From Lachnospiraceae bacterium (GTDB lineage Bacteria > Bacillota > Clostridia > Lachnospirales > Lachnospiraceae), in the NCBI GenBank assembly GCA_017427415.1, contig JAFRSU010000038.1, positions 112,717 through 160,690 on the forward strand: a stretch of 47,974 nucleotides of DNA, given 5' to 3'. A program made the translations under genes and the position numbers. The number at the start of each line of letters is the position of its first letter. The first letter of the stretch is position 1. The notes beneath the pieces were generated by a model. The model was not told the origin of the DNA and did no database searches. It saw only the letters and a list, made by a program, of their open reading frames with translations. Below, piece by piece: positions 1-8,398 of this stretch.

Positions 1-1487
1 ATCCTGGCACCTTTATTGTCTATGCACCATACAAACTTGGGATTCTTTGAGATGATATCACCCTTATCCAGTCTGCCCTCGGCTTCAAGCTTTTGCATAT
101 ATTCGTAGATATACCTGCAGGAATCTCCGTAGCTTCTGCCTAAGAAGCTCTCAAACAGTATAACATTCTTTTTAACGGAGAATTTCCTGAATATCCTCTT
201 ATATATGTTCCATTTCCACTGAAGCGGAGTACCCAGAAGACCTTTTTTCTTTCTGAACATGGAATAAAGGTTTGCTGTCTTTTTCGCTCCCTTTACCTTG
301 CCCTTAGCAAGCTTCTTTATGATACGCTTCTTAAAGAATTTGTATCTTTTTCTTTTAAATTTGTATTTCGGTATCTTCTGCATGAACGGGACAAATTTGC
401 CCAGTTCCTCATCCGTCCACTTTAAAGCCACAGGGTGCTTACCCTTGGTCATTTTTCTCAAAATATAAGCCAGTATATAGTTTTCAAGGTAGGCAAGGTT
501 TACATTCTTACCCTCATCGTTCATACTGCCCTTCTCTTCAGCCAGTTTCCACGATTCATCTAGGCTTTTGATGAACTCATCCTTCTTACCTTCCGACTCC
601 TCCTGTAAGAGCGAAGGCATTCTTACGGAATCATTGTGGCTTCTCTTATAATAGCTTATCCTCTCGCCTGTCACCATATTCTTTCTGCGGTTGACAATGG
701 CGGTCTTAAGACAAAGCCTTGTCATAAAAGGAAGATCGCTGTAGTAAGTATAAGTCTCATCAAAGAACTCGCCCTTTAAATACCCGGCAGGGATGAGTAT
801 ACCGAGCACCGTGGCAGAGCCGTACCAGTAATGTATGAGTGTGGCTTCATCCTCCATCTCATCATAATACTCGTCACCGTCTACGGCACTTAAGGCATCG
901 GTGGCTTCCTCGCCGAAGTCATCTCCGACAGCGGCATTGTCATCATCCGAGCCTTCCTTTAACGCTGCCTCGATCTCAGCCATCTCCTGCTCTTTTTTAA
1001 GTCTCTTTTCCTCTTCCTTTGTCAGCTGGCTTTCCCTCTTAAACCAGGTCTTTTTCTGTACAAGTCTCACCATCATGCCCGGATTTTCAGCAGCCTTGGT
1101 GAGCAGTCCTTCAAAACTCTGCGCAGAGATATAATCATCGCTGTCCATAAAAAGCACGTAGTCGCCGGTCACATTTTTAAGACCGGTATTTCTGGCTGCT
1201 GCAACACCCTTGGGCTTATCCTTTTTTGCGCCTGTGGATAATAACCTGATATCAAGCTCCGGAAATTCTGCACATACCGCATCGACATCGTCCCCGCATC
1301 CGTCCTTTACTATAAGCACTTCAAGCTGCGGTATCTCATCTATGAGTGTGCGCTCTCCCGTATATGTGGGCGGAAGCTCTGGTAAGGTCTCATCAAAAGA
1401 ATGATACTCCTGTGCCTTTAAGCTCTCCAAACAGTCTCTTATATAAGCATCTCCGCGGAAATGCGGGATGATAACACTAATCTTCAT
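1..1487 (-). CDS. Bifunctional GT2 glycosyltransferase / CDP-glycerol glycerophosphotransferase-like protein (3' end outside window)
   Basis: The reverse strand is open from an ATG at 1487 to the window edge (495 codons seen, C-terminus missing). Residues 1-125 are a GT-A family 2 fold: an MKISVIIPHFR start, a VLIVKDGCGDD strand, and the metal-binding MDSDDY motif at about 114-119. From about residue 430 the frame changes to the N-terminal signature of the CDP-glycerol:glycerophosphotransferase (TagF-like) family, KNVILFESFLG followed by RYIYEYM and KFVWCIDN. The usual role of such fusions is teichoic acid or related glycopolymer synthesis at the inner membrane face, using nucleotide-sugar and CDP-polyol donors. 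A weak AGGTGG ribosome site lies just upstream. The gene follows tagG-tagH on the same strand, which fits synthesis plus export of a wall polymer. The substrate is inferred, not visible. Confidence 0.85.
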   Translation of the reverse strand, partial: MKISVIIPHFRGDAYIRDCLESLKAQEYHSFDETLPELPPTYTGERTLIDEIPQLEVLIVKDGCGDDVDAVCAEFPELDIRLLSTGAKKDKPKGVAAARNTGLKNVTGDYVLFMDSDDYISAQSFEGLLTKAAENPGMMVRLVQKKTWFKRESQLTKEEEKRLKKEQEMAEIEAALKEGSDDDNAAVGDDFGEEATDALSAVDGDEYYDEMEDEATLIHYWYGSATVLGILIPAGYLKGEFFDETYTYYSDLPFMTRLCLKTAIVNRRKNMVTGERISYYKRSHNDSVRMPSLLQEESEGKKDEFIKSLDESWKLAEEKGSMNDEGKNVNLAYLENYILAYILRKMTKGKHPVALKWTDEELGKFVPFMQKIPKYKFKRKRYKFFKKRIIKKLAKGKVKGAKKTANLYSMFRKKKGLLGTPLQWKWNIYKRIFRKFSVKKNVILFESFLGRSYGDSCRYIYEYMQKLEAEGRLDKGDIISKNPKFVWCIDNKGAR

Positions 1488-1531
1488 CTCTTACCACCTA
1501 ACTCTTTTTATGTCTTTTAAGATATTTGCTG

Positions 1532-2371
1532 TCAACTCTTGTCAGCTATCATTTCTTCATATTGTGCACATATCTTCTCAGCCTTGCCGGAAGCTATCAC
1601 ATGCCCGTGGTCTAAGATGATGGCCTTGTTACAGTTAGCTATCACCTGTTCGCTCGAATGTGATACAAACAGGACGGTCACGCCCTTCTTCATCATCTTG
1701 GCAAGCTTCTTCGAGCTCTTTTTCCTGAATTTCGCATCTCCTACCGAGAGCACTTCATCAAGTATCAGTATCTCGGGATCCACAACCGTAGCTATGGAAA
1801 ATCCGAGTCTTGCCTTCATACCTGAGGAGTAATTCTTTACCGGCACGTTTATAAAACTGCCGAGCTCTGAAAATTCCACTATCTCATTAAAACGTTCCTT
1901 GATAAACGCCTTGGAATATCCGAGCATGCTGCCGTAAAAATATATATTTTCCGCCCCGGTATAATCTTTATCAAATCCTGCACCAAGTTCGAGCAGCGGC
2001 ACAATATTCCCCTTTACGGTGACCGTACCTTCAGTGGGTTTTAATACTCCGGCTATACATTTAAGCAGTGTCGACTTTCCGGCTCCGTTAAGTCCTAATA
2101 TGCCTACTCTGTCGCCCTTTCTGATCTTAAGGTTTACTTCCCTTAATGCCCAGAATTCCTTGTAGTTAAGCTTTCTTTTTACGAGCCTTACGAAATATTC
2201 CTTAAGGCTGTCCACCTTTTGTTCCTGTATTCTGAACCTTACGCCTAAGTTCTCGACTACGATGACCTTGGGCGGAAGTTTTTTCTTTTTCTTCTTTTTT
2301 TTCTTCGGTGCCGGAGCTTTCAGCACTTCTTTATCCGGAAAATTCACCGGATTCTTATTATTGTCTTCCAT
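1532..2371 (-). CDS. tagH: Teichoic acid / polysaccharide ABC exporter, ATP-binding subunit (TagH/Wzt-like)
   Basis: A 279-residue ABC ATPase with Walker A GLNGAGKST at residues 93-101, signature YSSGMKARLGFS, Walker B ILILDEVLSVGD, and an H-loop VSHSSEQ. The LDEVLSVGD form and the VRFRIQEQ-type start are characteristic of the O-antigen/teichoic acid exporters (TagH, Wzt) rather than drug pumps. With the permease directly upstream it would flip a lipid-linked glycopolymer across the membrane. It lacks the long C-terminal carbohydrate-binding domain of some Wzt proteins. Oddity: residues 23-31 are nine consecutive lysines in an unstructured N-terminal tail. The product name is secure at family level; the exported polymer is not known. 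Confidence 0.9.
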   Translation of the reverse strand: MEDNNKNPVNFPDKEVLKAPAPKKKKKKKKKLPPKVIVVENLGVRFRIQEQKVDSLKEYFVRLVKRKLNYKEFWALREVNLKIRKGDRVGILGLNGAGKSTLLKCIAGVLKPTEGTVTVKGNIVPLLELGAGFDKDYTGAENIYFYGSMLGYSKAFIKERFNEIVEFSELGSFINVPVKNYSSGMKARLGFSIATVVDPEILILDEVLSVGDAKFRKKSSKKLAKMMKKGVTVLFVSHSSEQVIANCNKAIILDHGHVIASGKAEKICAQYEEMIADKS

Positions 2372-2377
2372 TAATAT

Positions 2378-2573
2378 ACCTCACAAGTCTGCTCCGCAGA
2401 CTGCTTCCCTTCGCTAAGGATATATCATCATACTTCGTATGACGATATATCCCATCAAGTAGAAGCCTATAGTTTGCATCCTGCCTTCCCCTTGAGGGGA
2501 TATATCGATGCACGTAGTGCGTCGATGCCGTCCCTGGCGAAGGGAAGGTGGCACGAAGTGCCGGATGAGGTGT
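2378..2573. repeat. REP-like palindromic repeat, copy 1
   Basis: The intergenic stretch begins ACCTCAC and ends GATGAGGTGT. It is packed with nested inverted repeats (TCTGC/GCAGA, CTTCCCTTCGC/GCGAAGGGAAG, TTCCCCTTGAGGGGA). It shares these modules with 8280-8396 and 10155-10210. The right end supplies the TGA stop of tagG. A longer apparent ORF across it is only a by-product of the palindromes. Confidence 0.75.
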
Positions 2574-3373
2574 CATACATACAGTATGAATTTATCCTGT
2601 TTTCTCCAGAATACCAGTACCCCAAGCAGGAATACCACTATAGAGAAAATAAGCGAATACCAGAAATGATAACCGTCGCAGACTATGCCGTCACTTGCCA
2701 TGATGCTCCTGCCGAATACCGCATTCCTGAACATTACGATAAGCGAGTACAGCGGGTTAACCTTAAATATCCACAGATTGGATGCCGATTTGATCTTATC
2801 CACCTTATAGAATATCGCGCAGGTGTACATGATAAGCATGAGTGCTACGGTCCAAAGATACTCTAAGTCCCTGAAGAACACATTGAAGGTTGAAAGCATA
2901 AGCCCAACTCCCATGGTCATAACAAGGATGAGGAGCATCGGGACAAAAGCCTGGAAAATACAGGCCGTGACCTTTACCTTCTCAAATATCATAACACCCA
3001 CCAGTACTATCAGCGATATCACAAACATGATATAATTCGAAACCACCGCTGAAAGAGGATACATATACTTCGGTACATATACCTTTCCTATCATGGTACC
3101 GTGCTTTCTGACAGACTTTAACGCCACCTTGGTCCCGTTTGAGAAGAAGCCGTATAACAAACGCCCGCAAAGTATGTATACCGGGAAGTTATCGTCTCCT
3201 TTTCCGAGCAGTTCCGAGAACACAAGTGTAAGTACTATCATTGTCAAAAGGGGTTCTAAGAGTGTCCAGAACACTCCCAGAACCGAACTTCTGTATTTCA
3301 GCTTTATATCTTTTTTTACAAGCTCCCAAAAAAGAAACCTGAATTTCTTTAAATTGTTTATAAATTCCTTCAT
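2573..3373 (-). CDS. tagG: Teichoic acid / polysaccharide ABC exporter, permease subunit (TagG/Wzm-like)
   Basis: A 266-residue ABC-2 type permease. The N-terminal amphipathic segment (FLFWELVKKDIKLKYRSSVLG) followed by six predicted membrane helices, and the FNVFFRDLEYLW loop, are standard for TagG/Wzm/KpsM proteins. It would form the channel half of the exporter whose ATPase is the next gene. About 200 bp of palindromic repeat separates the two. The ribosome site (AAAGAACGG) is weak. The gene lies 20 bp after cdaR, so the exporter may be co-transcribed with cdaA-cdaR. Family is certain; substrate is inferred from the neighbouring CDP-glycerol transferase. Confidence 0.88.
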   Translation of the reverse strand: MKEFINNLKKFRFLFWELVKKDIKLKYRSSVLGVFWTLLEPLLTMIVLTLVFSELLGKGDDNFPVYILCGRLLYGFFSNGTKVALKSVRKHGTMIGKVYVPKYMYPLSAVVSNYIMFVISLIVLVGVMIFEKVKVTACIFQAFVPMLLILVMTMGVGLMLSTFNVFFRDLEYLWTVALMLIMYTCAIFYKVDKIKSASNLWIFKVNPLYSLIVMFRNAVFGRSIMASDGIVCDGYHFWYSLIFSIVVFLLGVLVFWRKQDKFILYV

Positions 3374-3393
3374 ATTACCGTTCTTTTATCATC

Positions 3394-4665
3394 TTATTCG
3401 TCGGGATATACATTGCCCTGATATGTCTCGGTTGCCACATCATCGACAAGGACATTTATCTTACCTATCTCAAGTACGTATACGCCGTCGTAATCGCTCA
3501 TAACCTGCAGCGAATGATTACCTTTTTCAAGTCCTTCCACATCTACATATAACCCGAAATCGGAGGCTTCAACATTGGTCATCTCGCCGATCTTTCCGCG
3601 TACTACCACCTTCGACATCCAGTTAAAATATGTGGTATAGGTATGCTGGTCGTCCTTACCCTTAAGCTCTATATCCTCAGCCTTAAGGTCAAAACTCTTT
3701 TCCTCCATCTTTAAGATAGGAACCTTTATACCCATCGTAACCGTCTGGTCCACAAGCTTTAAGCCTTCTACCTTATAATCGGACTCAAGGAATTCTTCCA
3801 GGTTGATCTGCTTCTCTATAGTCTCGGAAGCCCCGTATATACCCACATCGACTACTATCTCCCTTAAAGATGCAAGTACTGCTTCTTCTGCAGTTACCTG
3901 AACCTCTGCAGGTGCAAACTCTACCTCACCCTGATAGCAGAATTCGGCGGGAGTTCCGACTGCCCTGACATTGAGCGGTACGGTCTTTATCGGGCATATC
4001 GTAAGATTTACCTTTATGGTATCGGGTACGATCGTGATCTTCTTGGAATCGATCTTCACGTTATCTGAGCCGACCGCATAGAGTTCAACCTCCATCTCAG
4101 TTGAATCCTTCATACCGTCGATCTTGACCTCGGCTACTACCTCTTTTACATTTGCCACCTGGCTCTCGGCACCTTTAACGCTGACTAAGCTTGTATCCGT
4201 AGAGCAGTCATACAGGAAATAACCTTCCTTAACATCTCCGATCCTGTCTATACGTATGCTTTTTGATACGGTACCTTCGGCCTCTAATATGATCGCCATT
4301 GTCTCGGTACGTGCTGTCCATGTTACTTCACTTTCATGCTCGTCCTTGCATTTCACCTCTATCGGTACCATCTTCATACTTGATACCGAATTAAAATCAG
4401 CGGTAGCGATAAAGTCATCGGCACTTAAGCCATCCACTACACTTCTTCTTCCCTTTACCTTTATGTCTACCTTTTCACCGGATTCAACAGCATATCTGTA
4501 TCCTCTGGATGTGATAACATCATCATTTACTATCTGGACCGGTATATCGTAGATTGTCCTGGTTACCGCCGGATCCTCAACATTCATGACTATCAGCCAC
4601 AATAGCAGTGCCAAAAGCACCGAAAGCAGCTTCAGACCGATATTTTTTGAAATGAAATTCTTCAT
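3394..4665 (-). CDS. cdaR: YbbR-domain protein, regulator of diadenylate cyclase (CdaR)
   Basis: 423 residues with one N-terminal membrane helix (about 10-27) and a long extracytoplasmic region of repeated YbbR-type beta modules (segments such as VDIKVKGRRSVV and VKVNLTICPIKTVPLNVRAVG). CdaR proteins bind the membrane-bound cyclase CdaA and tune c-di-AMP synthesis. The gene starts 3 bp after cdaA, the conserved cdaA-cdaR order. The usual third member, glmM, is absent here; a polymer exporter follows instead. Confident from context plus repeat architecture. Confidence 0.88.
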   Translation of the reverse strand: MKNFISKNIGLKLLSVLLALLLWLIVMNVEDPAVTRTIYDIPVQIVNDDVITSRGYRYAVESGEKVDIKVKGRRSVVDGLSADDFIATADFNSVSSMKMVPIEVKCKDEHESEVTWTARTETMAIILEAEGTVSKSIRIDRIGDVKEGYFLYDCSTDTSLVSVKGAESQVANVKEVVAEVKIDGMKDSTEMEVELYAVGSDNVKIDSKKITIVPDTIKVNLTICPIKTVPLNVRAVGTPAEFCYQGEVEFAPAEVQVTAEEAVLASLREIVVDVGIYGASETIEKQINLEEFLESDYKVEGLKLVDQTVTMGIKVPILKMEEKSFDLKAEDIELKGKDDQHTYTTYFNWMSKVVVRGKIGEMTNVEASDFGLYVDVEGLEKGNHSLQVMSDYDGVYVLEIGKINVLVDDVATETYQGNVYPDE

Positions 4666-4668
4666 ATG

Positions 4669-5565
4669 TCACCTTTCTGCTTTCTTTGCGCTTTTATCGT
4701 TCTTTCCGATCCTTAAGATACCTTTTTTCTTTTTGGTGGTATCCTCGTTCATCCTGTTCTGAATCTCTTTCAGTCTGTCATAGAGGAACTCTCTGGTTAC
4801 ACGTCTTGAAAGTTCACCGTTCTGTGCTACGGATACGGCTCCTGTCTGTTCGGATACTACAATCGTAAAGCTGTCCGTAACCTCGCTTATACCTACGGCA
4901 GCTCTGTGACGTGTTCCGAGCTCCTTACTGATCTTGGTACTGTCAGTAAGAGGCAGATAACAGGTAGCGGCTGTGATCCTGTTGCCCCTGATCACTACCG
5001 CACCGTCATGAAGCGGTGTGTTGTGTTCGAATATATTGATGATAAGCTCGCTGCTTATCTTCGCATCGATCATGATACCGGTAGCCTCTATGTCATCAAG
5101 TCTCTGCTCTCCCTCTATTATCATGAGAGCACCGGTTTTTACCTTAGCCATATCAAAGGTGGCCTTTATGATACCATTGATGGTCTCTTCAGAAAACTTT
5201 TCCTCTGCCTGGTTATTGCCGAACAGCGGTGTCACCAGTCCTATATTACGCTTACCGAGCTGCTCTAACGCTTTTCTGAGCTCAGGCTGGAACAGTATGA
5301 TGGCAGCTGTAATGGATACCGCGATACCGTTTTGGAATATCCACAGTATAACATCGAAGTTTAACAGCGCCGCTATCATATAGAAAACAAACAGCACAAC
5401 AACACCCTTCATGAGAACCCATGCACGGGTGTTTTTCATCCACTTGATTATATTGTATATCAGGATTGCAATGATAAGGATCTCGACACAGTCCATTACT
5501 TCGATCTTTACCATTTTAACAGGTTCCAGCATTCCGCTGAAAAAATCTTTCAGATAATCCATCAT
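4669..5565 (-). CDS. cdaA: Membrane-bound diadenylate cyclase CdaA
   Basis: 298 residues: three N-terminal membrane helices (about 24-95), then a DAC catalytic domain. The two active-site signatures are present, DGAVVIRG at 187-194 and GTRHRAAVG at 217-225, so the enzyme should condense two ATP to c-di-AMP. Known roles of c-di-AMP in Firmicutes are potassium and osmolyte balance and cell-wall homeostasis. The C-terminus is a lysine-rich tail. Two adjacent ATGs (5565, 5562) share an AAGGA ribosome site; the first is used. The gene follows two membrane proteins of unknown role and precedes cdaR at 3 bp, so it is probably in one operon with them. Confidence 0.95.
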   Translation of the reverse strand: MMDYLKDFFSGMLEPVKMVKIEVMDCVEILIIAILIYNIIKWMKNTRAWVLMKGVVVLFVFYMIAALLNFDVILWIFQNGIAVSITAAIILFQPELRKALEQLGKRNIGLVTPLFGNNQAEEKFSEETINGIIKATFDMAKVKTGALMIIEGEQRLDDIEATGIMIDAKISSELIINIFEHNTPLHDGAVVIRGNRITAATCYLPLTDSTKISKELGTRHRAAVGISEVTDSFTIVVSEQTGAVSVAQNGELSRRVTREFLYDRLKEIQNRMNEDTTKKKKGILRIGKNDKSAKKAER

Positions 5566-5581
5566 AGACGTTTATATCCTT

Positions 5582-6805
5582 TTATTTTTCTTCTTCATCC
5601 ATTTCGTCGTCAAGCAGCATTTCTTCTTCATAATCGTCTTCTCCGGTCTCGTCGGGAAGCTCAGTACTGTATCCGTCGTCTTCGACAGGTCCCTGCTCAC
5701 CGTCACCGTCCGGGTTTTCAAGAAGCATGTACGGACTCTTAAAGTCCTTAGGTTCATACTCTTTTACATCAAGATCCTCTTCTTCCATATCCTCTTCGTT
5801 TTTCTCGTAAGCATTATCCGGCTCGTAATCCTCATCCTCGGTCTCTTCCTCGTACTCGTAATCATCGCCGTCTATAGCACTCCTGTTAAAATGCTTTACG
5901 TCCATCTCTCTTAAGCTGATATTGACCTTGGGTACTGCCTTTACATAATAGTAATAATCGTCATCCTCGAACTGTACGCGCTCCACTGCGGTGTAATCAA
6001 GGATACGCTTCATATAGTCGCAGAACATTGCGATGATACCCGACAGCACACTCATAAGGATAAGTGTTCCTACCGATACCGTCACATCATACTTTAAATC
6101 CGCGATAAGGAAGCCTAAGATATTTACCAGTACGCCTGCACCGAGTGATATCTGGAAGGAATAGTCGAATGAAAATCTTCTGATGAACCATACCACAGTG
6201 ATGACAAGTGAAAATACTATTATCATCATGATCATCTTGTGGTTATCCATCAGCTGGTCAAATACATCCGTATACAGGCCTACCACATCTTCCAGGTTAA
6301 GCTCTACTTCCCTGCCTGCAGCCCCCTTGACGATATCTATCAGGTGATATACTATGACACCGCAGATGGTGGGAAGTATGGTAATGGGGTTGCTTGTACT
6401 TCCCATAAGGATGGGCACACTGTAATGCAGGTTATATTTTGTGAGTACCGGTATGACTACCGCTACAGCCATATGCTTAGGGCTGAATCTTAAGAGCAAT
6501 GCATAAAGTACTATATAGACCAGCAGCAGAAGTATGGCTACAAACAGGTTGACAGCATATACATGGAGCAATGTCAGGCCCGCCGCAAAGAGTACCATTA
6601 CCTGGCTGGGTGTCACTGCCGATACCGCTGCCATGGCAAGCACTATCGGTACGCCCGTAAACTTGGGATTATAGCCTAAATCGGTATTGATGGCCGAAAA
6701 TACCAGGATACTGAACAGGAATTTTACGGCCGGGTTTACTATGAATCTTACTTTCTGGTATGCCTTAAGGATGACCTCCCTAATTTCCAGCAATATGGTT
6801 ATCAT
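5582..6805 (-). CDS. Polytopic membrane protein with acidic C-terminal tail, function unknown
   Basis: 407 residues. Roughly the first 280 hold eight to ten hydrophobic segments, with a soluble loop around 165-190; the SNPITILPTICGVIVYHLID stretch looks like a re-entrant or pore element. After about residue 305 the protein becomes strongly acidic (EYEEETEDEDYEPD, EEDMEEEDLD) and ends in DDEMDEEEK, about 100 residues of likely disordered tail facing the cytoplasm. I do not recognise a named family. The ATG overlaps the stop of the preceding gene by 4 bp (6802-6805), so the two are translationally coupled, and cdaA begins 16 bp after its stop. A role linked to c-di-AMP or ion balance is only a guess from position. 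Confidence 0.8.
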   Translation of the reverse strand: MITILLEIREVILKAYQKVRFIVNPAVKFLFSILVFSAINTDLGYNPKFTGVPIVLAMAAVSAVTPSQVMVLFAAGLTLLHVYAVNLFVAILLLLVYIVLYALLLRFSPKHMAVAVVIPVLTKYNLHYSVPILMGSTSNPITILPTICGVIVYHLIDIVKGAAGREVELNLEDVVGLYTDVFDQLMDNHKMIMMIIVFSLVITVVWFIRRFSFDYSFQISLGAGVLVNILGFLIADLKYDVTVSVGTLILMSVLSGIIAMFCDYMKRILDYTAVERVQFEDDDYYYYVKAVPKVNISLREMDVKHFNRSAIDGDDYEYEEETEDEDYEPDNAYEKNEEDMEEEDLDVKEYEPKDFKSPYMLLENPDGDGEQGPVEDDGYSTELPDETGEDDYEEEMLLDDEMDEEEK

Positions 6806-7221
6806 TTATCTTCGTCCTCCTGAACTATGCCATCCTCTACCAAGTAGATATGGTTTAGTTTTCTGAGCATTCTGAAATATCTTGCGAGTTTTTTTCTTGA
6901 TGCTGCGTATTTTAATGAGTAGCAGACCATGGCGATTATTACGTAGGTGGCCAGCACTATGATATACAGTCCGAGTATTTTTTTACCCAATGCCTCGTAA
7001 TCGATATTGAAGGCATTTTCTATCAGATACTCGAGCTTATAAATTACGGCTACCACTACTAAGAGCAGATATGCTATGGTTACGGCAACTCCGGTTTTCC
7101 AGGCCTGGAATCTGGTGTAGTCGCCTTTATAGTAACGGGCCAGCTTCATGTCTTCCCTGCCTTCTTTTTTCTCGTATATGGCAAGCTGTGTCATCAGCCT
7201 GATCTTTCGTTCGTTGAGCAT
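6802..7221 (-). CDS. Small two-helix membrane protein, function unknown
   Basis: 139 residues beginning MLNERKIRL. An AAGGAGGT ribosome site 5 bp upstream (7226-7233) selects the ATG at 7221 over an in-frame ATG at 7248. It has a basic N-terminal cytoplasmic segment (about 1-40), two membrane helices (about 45-65 and 82-105), and a charged C-terminus ending EDGIVQEDEDK. No family is recognised. It is first in the run leading to the acidic-tailed membrane protein (4-bp overlap), cdaA and cdaR, so the two unknown proteins probably work together. Confidence 0.78.
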   Translation of the reverse strand: MLNERKIRLMTQLAIYEKKEGREDMKLARYYKGDYTRFQAWKTGVAVTIAYLLLVVVAVIYKLEYLIENAFNIDYEALGKKILGLYIIVLATYVIIAMVCYSLKYAASRKKLARYFRMLRKLNHIYLVEDGIVQEDEDK

Positions 7222-7314
7222 ACGGAACCTCCTTACAGTATTCCCCAAATTACAAGTATATCACAACTTTGTAAGAAATGAAAGTTTTTTTTGATGTAAT
7301 GCGGCGGCCCCAAT

Positions 7315-7508
7315 CTTAATATCACAATAAAACAAAAAATGGCTCTGTCCGGGCAGCATCCCGGACGGAGCTTTTACTCTGTCTTAGGGTCCTCCATTTT
7401 GCTTCGCAAAACAGAGCCGTGGCACCAGGACTCCGGCAGTCGCGTTGTGACTGCCACCTCGTGCCGTACGTCACGAGCCCTAAATTTATATCCCTACACG
7501 ATATTAAG
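7315..7508. repeat. MITE-like element, copy 1
   Basis: It opens CTTAATATCAC and closes ACGATATTAAG, giving a 9-bp terminal inverted repeat. Inside is GGCTCTGTCCGG-CAGCATCCCGGACG and, near the right end, GTCACGAGCCCT. The same order of modules occurs at 25495-25652. There is no coding capacity, so any mobilisation would need help in trans. Confidence 0.7.
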
Positions 7509-7510
7509 AT

Positions 7511-7586
7511 AGTCTTTCAAAAATTTGTTAGACTTTGTTAGTCTTTCAAAAATCTGTTAGTCTTTGTTAGGTTTTGTTAGTCTTTT
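7511..7586. repeat. 29-bp tandem repeat
   Basis: Two adjacent 29-bp units (7511-7539 and 7540-7568) beginning AGTCTTTCAAAAAT differ at two positions. A degenerate third part (TTTTGTTAGTCTTTTT) follows. The block lies next to the MITE-like element in a 549-bp stretch (7222-7770) that has no gene; the rest of that stretch to 7770 shows nothing identifiable. Confidence 0.75.
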
Positions 7587-7770
7587 TCTGTAAAATATTG
7601 CATACTAATTGTTTTGTCAAGAACAATCAGAAAAAACTCCTACTTTCTCTGTAATACCCGTTCCACTCCCTGTGCATCGCCTATATTTTCACACAAAAAA
7701 GCACTGCTATCCGTTAAGATAACAGTGCCTGAAAAACACCAAATTGGATCAATCTCTCTATGCCCGGATA

Positions 7771-8259
7771 TCAGTATCCGAATGTGCCCGCCAAGGATTC
7801 GTCATCCTCAATCCAGTCTCTTACGTGGATCTTGCGGTATTTGTCTTCTGTATCACGGATAAATACCTTATCTATACCTGAGTTAATGATCAGACGCTTA
7901 CACATGGAGCAGCTGTTGGAATTGGCTACGTATTCGCCGGTTTTAACATCCTTGCCGCACAGGAACATGGATGCTCCTATCATATCCTGACGTGATGCAC
8001 TTATTATGGCATTTGCCTCGGCATGTACGCTTCTGCAGAGCTCATAACGCTCACCTCTGGGGATATTGAGCTCTTCACGGATGCAGCGTCCTAAATCCGA
8101 ACAGTTCTGCCTGCCTCTCGGAGCTCCCACATAACCGGTAGATATTACTTCGTCATTCTTAACTATTACGGCACCGTATGCTTTTCTTAAGCATGTTCCG
8201 CGCTTTGCCACTACTTCTGCCAAGTCAAGGTAATAATTGATCTTGTCGCGTCTTTCCAT
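7771..8259 (-). CDS. Cytidine/deoxycytidylate (dCMP) deaminase family protein
   Basis: 162 residues of the zinc-dependent CMP/dCMP deaminase fold. The zinc and catalytic motifs are complete: HAE at 79-81 and SCSMC with C117 and C120. The TGYVGAPRGRQNC segment and the insert with a further Cys/His match ComEB-type dCMP deaminases, which turn dCMP into dUMP for dTMP synthesis. In this position it is a single-gene unit between a repeat block and a REP-like element, with AAGGAGG in front of the start. The substrate is family-level inference. Confidence 0.9.
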   Translation of the reverse strand: MERRDKINYYLDLAEVVAKRGTCLRKAYGAVIVKNDEVISTGYVGAPRGRQNCSDLGRCIREELNIPRGERYELCRSVHAEANAIISASRQDMIGASMFLCGKDVKTGEYVANSNSCSMCKRLIINSGIDKVFIRDTEDKYRKIHVRDWIEDDESLAGTFGY

Positions 8260-8279
8260 GTATGTCCTCCTTATATTTT

Positions 8280-8396
8280 ACACCTCATCAGTCAGCTAAA
8301 GCTGACAGCTTCCCCTTGAGGGGAAGCCTTGTGGCTAACTGTTTTAGCCTTCCCCTCAGAGGGGAAGGTGCCTCCTTTAGGAGGCGGATGAGGTGT
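8280..8396. repeat. REP-like palindromic repeat, copy 2 (most complete)
   Basis: It is bounded by ACACCTCATC on the left and GATGAGGTGT on the right (perfect inverted ends). Internal hairpins are CAGCT/AGCTG, CTTCCCCTTGAGGGGAAG and CCTTCCCCTCAGAGGGGAAGG. It lies between the start of the deaminase and the stop of the sugar kinase, ending 2 bp before the kinase TGA, so it may also act as a transcript-end hairpin. Confidence 0.8.
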
Positions 8397-8398
8397 TA

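Noticed and set aside
901..1404. Two plus-strand frames opposite the edge glycosyltransferase
   Set aside because: Serine-rich shadow translations of a clear minus-strand GT2 gene.
2474..2866. Open frame on the plus strand across the REP-like repeat and tagG
   Set aside because: It lies antisense to tagG and in a palindromic repeat; no ribosome site and low-complexity composition.
7511..7586. CRISPR array
   Set aside because: Repeats are directly adjacent with no spacers, and there are no cas genes in the window.
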